Part shown: piece after piece, positions 43,252-52,859 of the stretch | Layout of the letters: each line of letters begins with the position of its first letter | Position numbering within the stretch: position 1 is the stretch's first letter | NCBI RefSeq assembly: GCF_013376005.1 | Contig: NZ_JABMJK010000001.1 | Span: 1-64,000 of the forward strand | From: Duganella sp. SG902 | GTDB lineage: Bacteria; Pseudomonadota; Gammaproteobacteria; Burkholderiales; Burkholderiaceae_D | Reading direction: 5' to 3' | DNA: 64,000 nt | Made by a program: the position numbers and the translations under genes | The notes under the pieces: model-generated | What the model was told of the DNA's origin: nothing | Databases searched by the model: none | The model's input: only the letters and a program-made list of their open reading frames with translations

Positions 43252-44198
43252 TCGTCCCTCCCTTGATGGCGCGCCAGCACGCTTTCGACGGTGGCGCGAT
43301 CCGGCAGCGCGGTGCGCGCGCCCATCGCCGCCACGGTGCAGCTGGCGGCGGCGCAGGCGAAGGCCAGCGCCGCGCGCAATCGCGCTCCCTCCAGCCAGGC
43401 CGCTAGGAACGCGGCGTTGAAGCTGTCGCCGGCGCCGGCGGTGTCCAGCACCCGGGCCGGAAAGACCGCTTGCGCCGCCTGCTCGGCATCGGTCACCGCC
43501 ATCGCGCCGGCCGCCCCCAGGCTGACCACCACCACCTTGGGACCCAACGCCAGCAAGGCGCGCATGGCGTCGAACGACGGCGCGCAGCCGGCGCCGGCCT
43601 CAAAGCCGGACTGGTTGAAAAACACGATGTCGGAGCGCGACACTCGCTCGCGCATCGCCTCGCCATCGGGCGCCACCGCCCTTTCGAGGTCAATCGCCAC
43701 CAGCGTCCCCTGCGCGCGGGCGGTGGCGCTCAGCGTGTCAAACTGTTCCAGGTCATACGGCATGGCATATACCACGCGCGTCTCGGCCAGCGCCGCCTTC
43801 AGCTGGAGCGAGTCAAGCGGCGCGCTGTCCATCGGCTGATAGATGATGGATTTCTCGCCGCTGGGCGTCACGATCACGATGGCGGACGCCGACGCCGCGC
43901 CCTGTGTGCGCCGCAGATGGCTGGTGTCCACGCCGAACGCGGCGAACGAGTCCTGCAGCAACTGGCCCGGCGCATCGTCGCCGATGCCGCCGAAAACGCC
44001 GCTGGACAACCCCAGGCGCGCCACCGCGCACGCGACGTTGGCGGTGGTGCCGCCGGCCAGCATGCCCAGCGGCCGCCCCACGACTTTCTCACCGAGGGCG
44101 GGCGGCTCGCTGGCGGCAATGACGATATCGGCCACCGGATCGCCAAACGACAGCAATTGCCAGCGCCGCGCGCGTGCTTGCGAAATCGGTGTGCTCAT
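43248..44198 (-). CDS. PfkB-family sugar or nucleoside kinase
   Basis: The 316-residue protein has the PfkB signatures GGTTANVACAVARLG and DTAGAGDSFNAAF. It is distinct from the neighbouring ribokinase and may phosphorylate another ribosyl compound, a nucleoside or a pentose released by the operon. Its start overlaps the ADP-ribosylglycohydrolase stop (ATGA). The exact substrate cannot be read. Confidence 0.86.
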   Translation of the reverse strand: MSTPISQARARRWQLLSFGDPVADIVIAASEPPALGEKVVGRPLGMLAGGTTANVACAVARLGLSSGVFGGIGDDAPGQLLQDSFAAFGVDTSHLRRTQGAASASAIVIVTPSGEKSIIYQPMDSAPLDSLQLKAALAETRVVYAMPYDLEQFDTLSATARAQGTLVAIDLERAVAPDGEAMRERVSRSDIVFFNQSGFEAGAGCAPSFDAMRALLALGPKVVVVSLGAAGAMAVTDAEQAAQAVFPARVLDTAGAGDSFNAAFLAAWLEGARLRAALAFACAAASCTVAAMGARTALPDRATVESVLARHQGRDE

Positions 44199-45283
44199 CC
44201 TGCTTCCTCCTCGGTGGTGGCGTGCAGCGTCAACGCGGCCAGCCCGGCCGCCATCGCGTCCAGATCGAATTCCGCCGCGTTGACGCGCTTAAACTCGGAC
44301 AACATCGGCTGCGGCAACGCCGCCGTGCCGCGCAGGGCGCCAACGATGGCGCCGGCCATGGTGGCGATCGAATCGGTGTCGTTGCCGATCGAGGCGCTCA
44401 GGGCGATGGTGCGCAGCGGGTCGCCTTTGGCATACGCTACCACGCCCAGCGCCGCCGGCACCGATTCCGCCGCCAGCACCGAGTTGCCGACCTCCCGCTC
44501 CATGCGCCGCAGGAAGGCGTCGTCGCTGTGCGACTCGCGGGCGATGCGCAAGGCCATTTCCAACCGCGCCAGATAACTGGGCCCGGCCACCAGCCGCGCG
44601 TGACGGCGCGCCAGTTGCTCGCCCGTCCGCGCACCCTGCAGCGCCGCCGCCAGCACCGGTTCCAGATCGTCCGCCACCAGCGCCTGCGCGGTCGCCGCCG
44701 CCACCGAACAGGCGGCCGAGATGGCGACGTCGGTATCGTGCGACGGCAGGCAGGTGACCAGCGCGCAGCGGCAAGCCGCGTCGACCTGGCCGGGGTACAA
44801 CAGGCCAGCCGGCGCCACCCGCATGGCCGCGCCATTGGTGGTGCCCACCGTGGTCATCTTGCGGCGCGACTGGCCGATCACGCCCACCAGCGCGGTGTCG
44901 CTGCCTTCGCGCAGCGCCTTGACGATGCCGGCGGTGCTCGGCCCCATGAAACCGGCCTTGGGGCTGTGGGCGACCCAGTCCAGCAGGCAGCGCACCCACT
45001 GCTCCTGGTTCAATGCGCCGCCGGCGGCCAGCATGGCGCGCGCCAGGTAATACATCTGGCTGGCGTCGTCCGTGACTTCGCCGCGCCGGCCCTGGTTGGC
45101 GCCGGCGAAGGTGTCGTCCGGCGGATCGTCGAAGGCGGTCACCAGGCCGCCGTACTTGGCCGCGATTTCATCGATCGACCATTGTTCGGTAGGCGCGCCG
45201 AGGGCGTCGCCCATGCCGGCCAATGCCAGCGAGGCGTGGATGCGGTCTTGCAGTTGATCGCGATTGAGCGTGTCGAAATTCAC
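44195..45283 (-). CDS. ADP-ribosylglycohydrolase-family (DraG-like) enzyme
   Basis: The 362-residue all-helical protein has the metal-binding motifs of the family: GMGDALGAPTE (23-33), the TDD of VTDDASQ and GNDTDSIATMAGA near the C-terminus. Family members remove ADP-ribose from arginine or serine or split other N-ribosyl bonds using two Mg2+ ions. Here, in an operon with a nucleoside importer, hydrolase and kinases, a role in breaking down imported ribosides or ADP-ribose is more likely than reversing protein modification. The start is GTG at 45281-45283 with an AAGGA site. Confidence 0.88.
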   Translation of the reverse strand: MNFDTLNRDQLQDRIHASLALAGMGDALGAPTEQWSIDEIAAKYGGLVTAFDDPPDDTFAGANQGRRGEVTDDASQMYYLARAMLAAGGALNQEQWVRCLLDWVAHSPKAGFMGPSTAGIVKALREGSDTALVGVIGQSRRKMTTVGTTNGAAMRVAPAGLLYPGQVDAACRCALVTCLPSHDTDVAISAACSVAAATAQALVADDLEPVLAAALQGARTGEQLARRHARLVAGPSYLARLEMALRIARESHSDDAFLRRMEREVGNSVLAAESVPAALGVVAYAKGDPLRTIALSASIGNDTDSIATMAGAIVGALRGTAALPQPMLSEFKRVNAAEFDLDAMAAGLAALTLHATTEEEAG

Positions 45284-45296
45284 TTGTATCCTTTGT

Positions 45297-46274
45297 TCAG
45301 AAAGAGGTGGACTTGCGGCGCCGCCGGCCTGCCAGCATCAGCGCCAGTATCGTCACCAGCGGCGGCAACATGTAGATAATCTGGGTCGGCCAGTTCAACG
45401 CGCCGAGCCGGGTGGCCAGCACGCTGGCGGCGCCGAACAGCAGCGCGGCCGCCAGCACGCCGCGCGGCCGGCGCGCGCCAAGGAACACGGCGGCCAGCGC
45501 CAGGAAACCGCGGCCGGCGGTCATGTCGGCCTGGAACAGGGACAGGTAGCCCATGCTCAGGTAGATGCCGCCCAGCCCCGCCAGCGCGCCGCTCAGCAGC
45601 AGGGCCGCGTACTGCACGCGGCGCACCGGGATGCCGGCCGCCAGCGCGGCGGCGCGGTTCTCGCCCACCGCGCGCAGCCAGGCGCCGTGGCGGGTGCGCG
45701 TCAGCCAGAACGACAGCAGCGGCACCAGCGCGAAGGCGGCGATCAGCAGCACATGGTGGCCCTGGCCGCCCTCGCCGTTGATCAGCAACTGGGCCAGCGG
45801 CAAGCCGTCCAGGCCCGGCACGTGGAGCGACGGCAGCAGCGGCGTGTTGATGCCGGCGGTCGAGCCCTTGTCGCCGATCAGGGAAACCAGCAGGAACACC
45901 GTCAGCCCGCCGGCCAGCAGATTGATGGCGATGCCGCCGACGATCAGGTCCGCGCCCAGTTCGAGATGGAACACCGCCAGCAGCGCCGTCAGCAGCAGCG
46001 CCGCCAGCAGGCCGGCCGCGCACCCCAGCCAGGGATAGAGCCACGGCGCCAGCCCGGGGAACCAGCGTTCGCCGTAGAACGCGCCGATCACGCCGAAGAA
46101 GGCGGCGATCAGCATGGTGCCCTCCAGCGCCACGTTGATGCAGCCGGCCAGCTCGGACACCAGCCCGCCCAGCGCCGCCAGCAGGATCGGCGTGGCGGCG
46201 CGCAGCAGCGCGATCAACAGCAGGGCCGCGCCCATGCCGGCGAAGCCGCCGGCCGCGGTGAGATCGGCGCTCAT
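45297..46274 (-). CDS. Nucleoside ABC transporter permease (BMP/NupQ-type)
   Basis: The 325-residue inner-membrane protein has about eight hydrophobic segments, with ELAGCINVALEGTMLIAAF near residue 45 as in YufQ/NupC-type permeases. It pairs with the preceding permease to make the channel of a purine-nucleoside importer. The ATG overlaps the upstream permease stop; a longer frame upstream is rejected because it lies over that gene. Confidence 0.87.
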   Translation of the reverse strand: MSADLTAAGGFAGMGAALLLIALLRAATPILLAALGGLVSELAGCINVALEGTMLIAAFFGVIGAFYGERWFPGLAPWLYPWLGCAAGLLAALLLTALLAVFHLELGADLIVGGIAINLLAGGLTVFLLVSLIGDKGSTAGINTPLLPSLHVPGLDGLPLAQLLINGEGGQGHHVLLIAAFALVPLLSFWLTRTRHGAWLRAVGENRAAALAAGIPVRRVQYAALLLSGALAGLGGIYLSMGYLSLFQADMTAGRGFLALAAVFLGARRPRGVLAAALLFGAASVLATRLGALNWPTQIIYMLPPLVTILALMLAGRRRRKSTSF

Positions 46275-47365
46275 CGTGCACCTCCGGTCCAACGCGCCAG
46301 CCAGCCGGCCAGGCGCTGGGGCAGCAAGCGCTCCGCCACCACGAACAGGATGATCAGGGCCTGGATCACCAGCACCGTCTCCCGTGAGACGTCGGTGCTG
46401 CGCTCCATGGTCTGTGCGCCGGTGCGCAGCCAGGCGTAGAACAACGCCGCCCACGGCACCGCGCGCGGCTCGTTACGCGCGAGCAGCGCCACCAGCAGGC
46501 CGTCGTAGCCCAGGCCCGGCGTCAGGTCGACCGGCAGCCGCTTGAGCAGGCCATTGCTGATATGGAGCCCGGCCAGCGCGGCAAAGGCACCGCCGGCCGC
46601 CATCGACAGCGCCACCGCGCGGCCCACCGGCAGGCCGGCCTGCAACGCGAACGCCGGCGCCGCGCCGGTGACGCGGATCTCGTAACCGAGCGTGGTGCGC
46701 ATCAACAGCAGCGCGGCGCCGGCCACAGCCAGCGGCACGGCGAACAGCAGCGTGGTCACATTGGTGTGCTCCAGCAGCGTCGAGAACACGGCAGCGGGCG
46801 GCAGCAGCGGCGTGACCTGGTAGCCGGCGTGCGGATCGCACAGCCAGTCCGCCACCGCCAGGCGGTAGAACTGCAGCGCGATCAGATTGAGCATCAGGCT
46901 GGTGACCATTTCGTTGGCGCCAAAGCGCACCTTCAGCCAGCCCGGCACCAGGCCCCAGCCAAAGCCGGTCAGCATGGCGGCGCAGGCGGCGGCCGGCAGC
47001 AGCAGCCAGGCCGCCCCGCCCTGCCGCGGCCAATACAGGCTGACGGCGGCTGCGGCCAGCGCCGCCAGGAACATCTGGCCGTCCGCGCCCAGCGAGAACT
47101 GGCGCGCGCGGAACGGCAGCGCCACCGCCAGGCCAAGGAAGGTCAACGTGATGGCGTCTTCGATCACGGTACCGAAACGCACCATGCGGTGCAGCTGCCA
47201 GCCCCCGGATGGGCTCCAGCCAATGTCCGGCAAGGCGCCGGTCAACAGCACCAGATAGGCGCGCAGCGGTTCGCGGCTGACCAGCGCGGTGATGGCCAGG
47301 CCGGCCAGCAGCGCGGCAAACACGGCCAACGCCAGGCGCCAGCCGCGCGACAATTCAGGCGTCAT
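46271..47365 (-). CDS. Nucleoside ABC transporter permease (YufP-type)
   Basis: The 364-residue inner-membrane permease has about nine hydrophobic segments and the motif LGADGQMFLAALAAAA. It forms a heterodimer with the next permease. Its ATG overlaps the ATPase gene stop by 4 bases. Confidence 0.87.
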   Translation of the reverse strand: MTPELSRGWRLALAVFAALLAGLAITALVSREPLRAYLVLLTGALPDIGWSPSGGWQLHRMVRFGTVIEDAITLTFLGLAVALPFRARQFSLGADGQMFLAALAAAAVSLYWPRQGGAAWLLLPAAACAAMLTGFGWGLVPGWLKVRFGANEMVTSLMLNLIALQFYRLAVADWLCDPHAGYQVTPLLPPAAVFSTLLEHTNVTTLLFAVPLAVAGAALLLMRTTLGYEIRVTGAAPAFALQAGLPVGRAVALSMAAGGAFAALAGLHISNGLLKRLPVDLTPGLGYDGLLVALLARNEPRAVPWAALFYAWLRTGAQTMERSTDVSRETVLVIQALIILFVVAERLLPQRLAGWLARWTGGAR

Positions 47366-48954
47366 GCCGCCACCTCGCCGCTGAAGGGTGAGTCGAGCAG
47401 CGCGGCGGCGCCGGCCTGGCGCCGTGCGCCGGTCATGTATGCGCCCAGCTCCGCGGCGCTGGCGCCGCCGTTGAAGTGGCCGACGATCTCGCCCTGCGAC
47501 AGCACGGCGATGCGGTCCGACAGTTCCAGCACCTCGTCCAGATCGGAGGAGATCAGCAGCACCGCCGCGCCGCTGTCGCGCAGCTCGACCAGGTAGCGGC
47601 GCAAGGCCTGCGCCGCGCCCAGGTCGACGCCGCGCGTCGGCTGGCTGGCGATCAGGAAGCGCGGCGCGCCGTCCAGCTCCCGGCCCAATACGATCTTTTG
47701 CATATTCCCGCCGGACAGCGCGCCAATGGCCTGCTCCGGCCCGCGCGCGGCGACGCCGTAGCGCGCCATCAGGCGCCGCGCCATGTCCTGCGTGGCGCCG
47801 GCGTTCAGCCACCCCAAGCGCGACAGGGGCTGGCGATGGTAGGCGCCGGCGATGGCGTTGTCGGCGATGCTCATGTCGGCGGCGACGCCGTTGTGCAGGC
47901 GATCCTCGGGGATGGCCGCCAGCCCCGCCGCGCGCGCCGCGCGCACGCCGGCGCCGGTGACGACCTGGCCGTCCAGCAGCGCGCGGCCGTGATCGGGCGC
48001 GCGCAGACCGCCCAGCACATCGGCCAGCGCACCCTGGCCGTTTCCCTCGACACCGGCGATGCCGAGGATCTCCCCGGCCGCTATCTCGATCGAAATGTCG
48101 TTCAACTGCGCCCTGCCGTCCGGCCGGCGCAGGCCGATGCCCCGCGCGCTGAACAGCGCCGGCAGGCCCAGTCCGCGCTTGCTGGAGTGTTCCACCTGCA
48201 GCGGCGCCAGCGCGCGGCCGACGATCATTTCGGTCAGGCGCGCGGCGTCGACCGCGCGCGCCTCGTCATGGCCGGTCACGCGCCCGCCGCGCAACACGGT
48301 AAATCGGTCCGACACGTCCAGCACCTCGCTTAATTTGTGGGTGATCAGCAGTACCGTCAGGCCCTGCGCGGTCAGCGCGCGCAAGGCGGTGAACAGCGCC
48401 TGCGCCTCGCTCGGGGTCAGCACCGCCGTCGGCTCGTCCAGCAGTATCAGGCTGGCGCCGCGATACAGTGTCTTGAGGATTTCAACCCGCTGTTGCTCGC
48501 CCAGCGACAGGCCGGCCACCAGCGCGCGCGGATCGACCTCCAGGCCGAAACGCCGCGACACCGCGCGCACCCGCTCGATCGCGGCGCGCTGATCCAGCAG
48601 GCCGAAACGCGACGGTTCGCTGCCCAGCACCACGTTCTGGGCCACCGTGAACGACGGCAGCAACTGCAGGTGCTGCGGCACCAGCCCGATGCCGGCGGCG
48701 ATCGCCTCGGCGGGCGTGCGCAGCTGGCGCACCTCGCCGTCCAGCAGGATGCTGCCGTCGCTGGGCTGTTCCAGCCCGTAGAGCATTTTCATCACGGTCG
48801 ATTTGCCGGCGCCGTTCTCGCCCACCAGCGCGTGGATCTCGCCGCGCCGCACCTGCAGGTTGACGCCATCGCTGGCCAGCGTGCCATTCGGGTAGCGTTT
48901 GGACACCGCGCGCAATTCAACGCGCAGGGTCTCGTGTTCGGGGTTCATCATCAT
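47362..48954 (-). CDS. Nucleoside ABC transporter ATP-binding protein
   Basis: The 530-residue protein carries two ATPase modules. The first has Walker A GENGAGKST, signature LSLGEQQRVEILK and Walker B LILLDEP. The second has the altered P-loop GVEGNGQGAL and LSGGNMQKIVLGREL, as usual in BMP-type systems. It drives nucleoside import. Three ATGs in a row lie at 48946-48954; the first is closest to the GAGG site at 48966-48969. Confidence 0.92.
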   Translation of the reverse strand: MMMNPEHETLRVELRAVSKRYPNGTLASDGVNLQVRRGEIHALVGENGAGKSTVMKMLYGLEQPSDGSILLDGEVRQLRTPAEAIAAGIGLVPQHLQLLPSFTVAQNVVLGSEPSRFGLLDQRAAIERVRAVSRRFGLEVDPRALVAGLSLGEQQRVEILKTLYRGASLILLDEPTAVLTPSEAQALFTALRALTAQGLTVLLITHKLSEVLDVSDRFTVLRGGRVTGHDEARAVDAARLTEMIVGRALAPLQVEHSSKRGLGLPALFSARGIGLRRPDGRAQLNDISIEIAAGEILGIAGVEGNGQGALADVLGGLRAPDHGRALLDGQVVTGAGVRAARAAGLAAIPEDRLHNGVAADMSIADNAIAGAYHRQPLSRLGWLNAGATQDMARRLMARYGVAARGPEQAIGALSGGNMQKIVLGRELDGAPRFLIASQPTRGVDLGAAQALRRYLVELRDSGAAVLLISSDLDEVLELSDRIAVLSQGEIVGHFNGGASAAELGAYMTGARRQAGAAALLDSPFSGEVAA

Positions 48955-48967
48955 TTTTTTGGGGTCC

Positions 48968-50062
48968 TCACATCTGCCGGGCGAATGCGCCGGGTACCTG
49001 TACGCGTCCCTGCACGATGGCCTCGGAGAGGGCCTGCAGCTCGCCACGCAAGGCCGGCGGCGCCGCGTCCAGCACCTGCGAATGCGGCGCCAGGCTAATC
49101 CCTCCTTCGGCCAGTCCGAGCGACTCGGCGCGGCCGTAGGGCAGCCTACCATCGAGCTGCAGCCCGACCGCGCGCAGCAGGCCGGCGTCCACTTGCTTCA
49201 GCACCGAGGTGACGATGCCGGCCGCGCGTTGGGGATTGCTGGCGCGGTAAAGCTGGTATTGGTCCATGTCCACCCCGATGGCGTAACGCCTGGCTTCCGC
49301 CGCCGCCTCGGTGACGCCCTGGCCGGTGGCGCCGGCGGCGTGGAAGATCAGGCCCGCGCCCTGGCCGAATTGGGCCTTGGCGATCTCCTTGCCGGCGGCC
49401 GGGTCGGAGAAAGCGTTGGCGTACTGGCTCATGATCCTCACGCCCGGCACGGCGGCGCGGGCGCCGGCGCCGAAGCCGATGATGAAGTCTTCGATGACTG
49501 GAAACTGCATGCCGCCCACCACGCCCAGTGCGCTGCCGGCCGGCGCCCCCGGCAGCCCCTGCTGCATCAGGCGCGCGGCCAGGTAGCCGGCCAGGTAGGC
49601 GCCTTCGTTCTGGCGGAACAGCATGGAGTAGACGTTGTCGCAGCGGCAGGCCTTGTAGTCGACCGCCGCGTCGAAGACGATGAAGCGCACCGCCGGAAAC
49701 TGCATGGCCAGCTTCTGCACATACGGCACCATGGTGAAGGTGCCCGCGATGACCACGTCATAGTCGCCGCTGTCGGCCAGGTCGCTGAGCGCGGCCTCCC
49801 AGCGGGTCGGATCGACGCCGCCCTCGATCACGCGGGTGCGCACCGGCAGCTGCGCTGCCACCAGCGCCATGCCATGCGCGGCCGAATCAAACATCGACTT
49901 GTCGCCACGGGTGCCGTTGATGAACAGGGCCACCCGCAGGCGCGCACCGGCGTCGCGCGGTTCGTAGATGTGCCGCCCCGCCCATGCCAGCGCATACAGC
50001 GCCAGCACCACGACGCACAGCAGGCCTGTCTGCCGCAGCAAATGAATACCGGTTTGCTTCAC
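48968..50062 (-). CDS. BMP-family nucleoside-binding protein, membrane-anchored
   Basis: The 364-residue protein has the BMP fold (RVALFINGTRGDKSMFDSA, GGMQFPVIEDFIIGFGAGA). BMP-family proteins bind purine nucleosides. The N-terminal hydrophobic helix (residues 10-28) lacks a standard lipobox, so it is either a membrane anchor or an uncleaved signal. The start is GTG at 50060-50062 with a GAGGA site. It follows the TonB receptor gene by 68 bases and leads the importer genes. Confidence 0.9.
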   Translation of the reverse strand: MKQTGIHLLRQTGLLCVVVLALYALAWAGRHIYEPRDAGARLRVALFINGTRGDKSMFDSAAHGMALVAAQLPVRTRVIEGGVDPTRWEAALSDLADSGDYDVVIAGTFTMVPYVQKLAMQFPAVRFIVFDAAVDYKACRCDNVYSMLFRQNEGAYLAGYLAARLMQQGLPGAPAGSALGVVGGMQFPVIEDFIIGFGAGARAAVPGVRIMSQYANAFSDPAAGKEIAKAQFGQGAGLIFHAAGATGQGVTEAAAEARRYAIGVDMDQYQLYRASNPQRAAGIVTSVLKQVDAGLLRAVGLQLDGRLPYGRAESLGLAEGGISLAPHSQVLDAAPPALRGELQALSEAIVQGRVQVPGAFARQM

Positions 50063-50130
50063 TTTTCCTCCGAACGGTGGCTGGGGTCCGCTCTATTATG
50101 CGCTGCCTGCATGGTGGCTGGTCATCCGGC

Positions 50131-52602
50131 TCAGAAGTGGGTACGCAGGGTGAAGAACAGCGTGCGCGGGCTGCCGAGGAAGTAGCGGCCCGACGTCAGC
50201 GGATTGGAGGTGGTCAGCTCCGCACCCACGCCGCCCAGATAGCGCTTGTCGAACAGATTGTCGACGTTGAACGACAGCTCCACGTTGCGGAAGTAGCCGA
50301 AGAACCGGCCCTGCGGACGATAGCTGAGCGACAGCCCCACCAGCGTGTAGGCCGGCATGTACTCGCGCGGATAGCTCGCTGGACCGCCAGTGACCACCGT
50401 ATTGGGCACCACGCCATAGGTGCCGGCGGCTTCGCCGACATATTTGGCGTTGAGGGCGGCGCGCCAGGTGTCGGCCGGCTTCCATACCGCCTCCGCGAAG
50501 GCTGTGCGGCGCGGCGCGCCCAGCACCGGATCGCCGGCCTTGATGCCCTCGGCGACGGTGTCGGCGACATAGTGCGCGTCGTTGTAGGCGGCGTTGGCAT
50601 ACAGCTCGTAGGTGTCGCCGGTGACGCGGCCGGTCAGCTCCAGGCCGCGCGAGCTGATGCCGCCCTGGTTCTGGAAGGTGGTCTTGGCATCGCGCGAGAA
50701 GATGTCGCCGTTCGGATTGCCGTTCTGGATCGAGATGCGGTCGCGGTAGTCGATCGAGTACGCGGTCAGGGCCAGACCGTAGCGGTCGCGCACCCAGCGC
50801 AGCCCCATGTCCTTGTTGATCGAGGTCTCGGGCTTGATGCCGTTCTTGGAGTCGACCGCCGCCGTGCCCTCGAACACGCTGTCCGGAATGGCGCTGAAGT
50901 TTTTCGAACCGCTGGCGAAGACTTCCCACTCGTCGCTGATGCGGTACAGCGCGGCCAGTTTGGGCAGCAGCTTGGACGACACCTTGAGCGAGCGCGTGCC
51001 CGCGAACTCCACCGGTGAACGGTAGGATTCGCTGAACCGCTGGAAGGTGGCGCCGACGTCCAGTTCCACGCGGTCGTTCAGCAGCGTCATTTTGTCCTGG
51101 GCGTAGGCCATCGCCGTGTTGGAGGCGTAGTGGCGGTCCTGGGTGACCGAGTACAGCGCATTGTCGGCGTAGGCGCCACTGACCTTCGGATCGGTCACGT
51201 CAAACCAGTTGCGCACCTTTTCGCGGGTGATGTGCTCATACCAGCCGCCCAGGCGCACGCGGTGCACCTCGCCGAGGGTCATCGCCACCTCGGCCAGCGT
51301 GCCTTTGCGGTCGATCGCGTTGTCGCTGCGGCGGGTGGTGGCCTCGCGCGCGCCCCAGGCGTTGACCGGATTCATCGCGTACTTGGCCGCCGCCGGGCAG
51401 CCAGCGGATTTCAGCGATGCCGCGCTGGCGCCGGCCGGGAAGACCACCGCCGCCACCGGCACCAGCGCGCCGCTGGCGGTGCGCTGGTACTGGTTCTTGT
51501 AGCACTCCTGCACCACGGCGGTTGGCGCGCCGCCCGGGGCGACCACGCTGTACTGCTGGCCGTTGCTCGGCAGCTGCTCGTAAGGGACGTAGAACCAGCC
51601 GTTGCCATTCTGCTTGTGCAGATAGGGCTTGAGCGTGAACTTGCCGGTTTCGCCGAAACGCTGGGTCCAGTCGATATGCGCCAGCGTGTCCTCGCTGTTG
51701 ATGCCGCGCGTGCCGCGATAGTTTTGGTCGATGTTCGGATCGCCGGTCCAGCGATCGGTCAGCGCGTCGGTGTTCGGGTTGCCTTCAAAGGTCGCCTTGT
51801 AGAACGGCGCCGCCACGGCGCGCAGCGCCACCGCATCGTAGTCGTTGTCGGCAAAGTTGTTGTAGCTGATGGTGGCGCGCAGGCTGGAACCGGCGCCCAG
51901 GTCCTGCAGCACGCGCAGGTCGGCGTGCTGGCGGTGATTGCGGCCCGACTGGTCACCTGGCCAGGTGCGCACGTATTCATGCGAATAATCGAGATACGCG
52001 CTGGTGCCCAGCGCCGACTTGCCGGTGTCCACGCGCACGAACTCGCGTTGATAACCGAATTTGCCGGCCGAGAGTTCGACATCGCCGCCGCGCTCCTTGG
52101 CCGGATCGCGCGTGCGGTAGTCGATGTAGCCGCCCAGCGCCTGGTTCGACGGCGTGCCCAGGTCGCCGGCGGTTTGCGAGGCGTCGATCCGCACCAGGTT
52201 GGCGGGTTCCAGCAGGCGGTTCGGCATGGTGCCGCCGTTCGACAGCGTCGAGCCGTTCGGAATGCCGTCCACCGAGATGCCGATTTGTTCCTTGTTCAAG
52301 CCACGCATGGTCAGGCGCATCGAGAAGCTGCCGGTCAGGGCGTCGCTGGAGCTGACCTGCAGGCCCGGCACCCGCGCCAGCATCTTGAGCGGATCGAGGC
52401 CCGCCGGCTGCTGCTGGATGGTTTCCTTGTCGATCACGCTGTTGGCGCGGGCCTCGCCCTTGCCCATGATATGGCCGGTGACTTCCACCACGGTCGGCGC
52501 CTTGTCGTCGGCGTTGACCGCGGCTTCCTGGGCGGAGGCCGGAGCGCTCCACTGCAGCATGGCGGCCGATCCGGCAGCCAGCAATCCGATTTTTCGATAC
52601 AC
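50131..52602 (-). CDS. TonB-dependent receptor of the purine-riboside locus
   Basis: The 823-residue protein has a signal peptide (cleaved after PASAQ, about residue 24), a TonB plug (VVEVTGHIMGKGEARANSV, LDPLKMLARVPGLQV, GLNKEQIGISVDGIP) and a barrel ending in FFTLRTHF. It is first in the ten-gene nucleoside operon, so nucleosides, nucleotides or related ribosides are likely ligands; a known substrate cannot be named from the sequence. I chose the GTG at 52600-52602, where the signal peptide begins, with AGGGGG upstream. Confidence 0.87.
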   Translation of the reverse strand: MYRKIGLLAAGSAAMLQWSAPASAQEAAVNADDKAPTVVEVTGHIMGKGEARANSVIDKETIQQQPAGLDPLKMLARVPGLQVSSSDALTGSFSMRLTMRGLNKEQIGISVDGIPNGSTLSNGGTMPNRLLEPANLVRIDASQTAGDLGTPSNQALGGYIDYRTRDPAKERGGDVELSAGKFGYQREFVRVDTGKSALGTSAYLDYSHEYVRTWPGDQSGRNHRQHADLRVLQDLGAGSSLRATISYNNFADNDYDAVALRAVAAPFYKATFEGNPNTDALTDRWTGDPNIDQNYRGTRGINSEDTLAHIDWTQRFGETGKFTLKPYLHKQNGNGWFYVPYEQLPSNGQQYSVVAPGGAPTAVVQECYKNQYQRTASGALVPVAAVVFPAGASAASLKSAGCPAAAKYAMNPVNAWGAREATTRRSDNAIDRKGTLAEVAMTLGEVHRVRLGGWYEHITREKVRNWFDVTDPKVSGAYADNALYSVTQDRHYASNTAMAYAQDKMTLLNDRVELDVGATFQRFSESYRSPVEFAGTRSLKVSSKLLPKLAALYRISDEWEVFASGSKNFSAIPDSVFEGTAAVDSKNGIKPETSINKDMGLRWVRDRYGLALTAYSIDYRDRISIQNGNPNGDIFSRDAKTTFQNQGGISSRGLELTGRVTGDTYELYANAAYNDAHYVADTVAEGIKAGDPVLGAPRRTAFAEAVWKPADTWRAALNAKYVGEAAGTYGVVPNTVVTGGPASYPREYMPAYTLVGLSLSYRPQGRFFGYFRNVELSFNVDNLFDKRYLGGVGAELTTSNPLTSGRYFLGSPRTLFFTLRTHF

Positions 52603-52641
52603 GATACCCCCTGAGCTATGGATAAATGCTGAATAAATTCT

Positions 52642-52745
52642 GGTTCTGATCCTAATGGAGCCGTCATTCCCGCGAAGGCGGGAATGACGGCGCATCGGTT
52701 TGCGGTCAAAAAAGCCTTAACTTAGCGGCATTAGGTTCTGATCCT
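52642..52745. repeat. REP palindrome flanked by 12-base direct repeats
   Basis: GGTTCTGATCCT occurs at 52642-52653 and 52734-52745. Between them is CCGTCATTCCCGC-GAAG-GCGGGAATGACGG (52661-52690), a perfect 13-base-arm hairpin. CCTAATG (52651-52657) and CATTAGG (52729-52735) form an outer inverted pair. The hairpin family resembles the arms of the REPIN copies at 29260 and 31912. Confidence 0.75.
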
Positions 52746-52795
52746 GTGATGCCGCGCGCCGCAGTCCGCACGAAAGCGCCCGACCGTTGAAGTTT

Positions 52796-52824
52796 ATTGT
52801 ATAGTGGTACGGACCACTTATCAA
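52796..52824 (-). promoter_or_regulatory. Promoter of the TonB/BMP operon with embedded GntR operator
   Basis: On the minus strand TTGATA (52819-52824) and TACAAT (52796-52801) are 17 bases apart. The palindrome AGTGGTACGGACCACT (52803-52818) fills the spacer almost exactly, the classic position for repression. The core matches the sites near 58002 and 58088. Confidence 0.75.
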
Positions 52825-52859
52825 CGACAATCGCGAAATATTCCATTAAACACACAACA

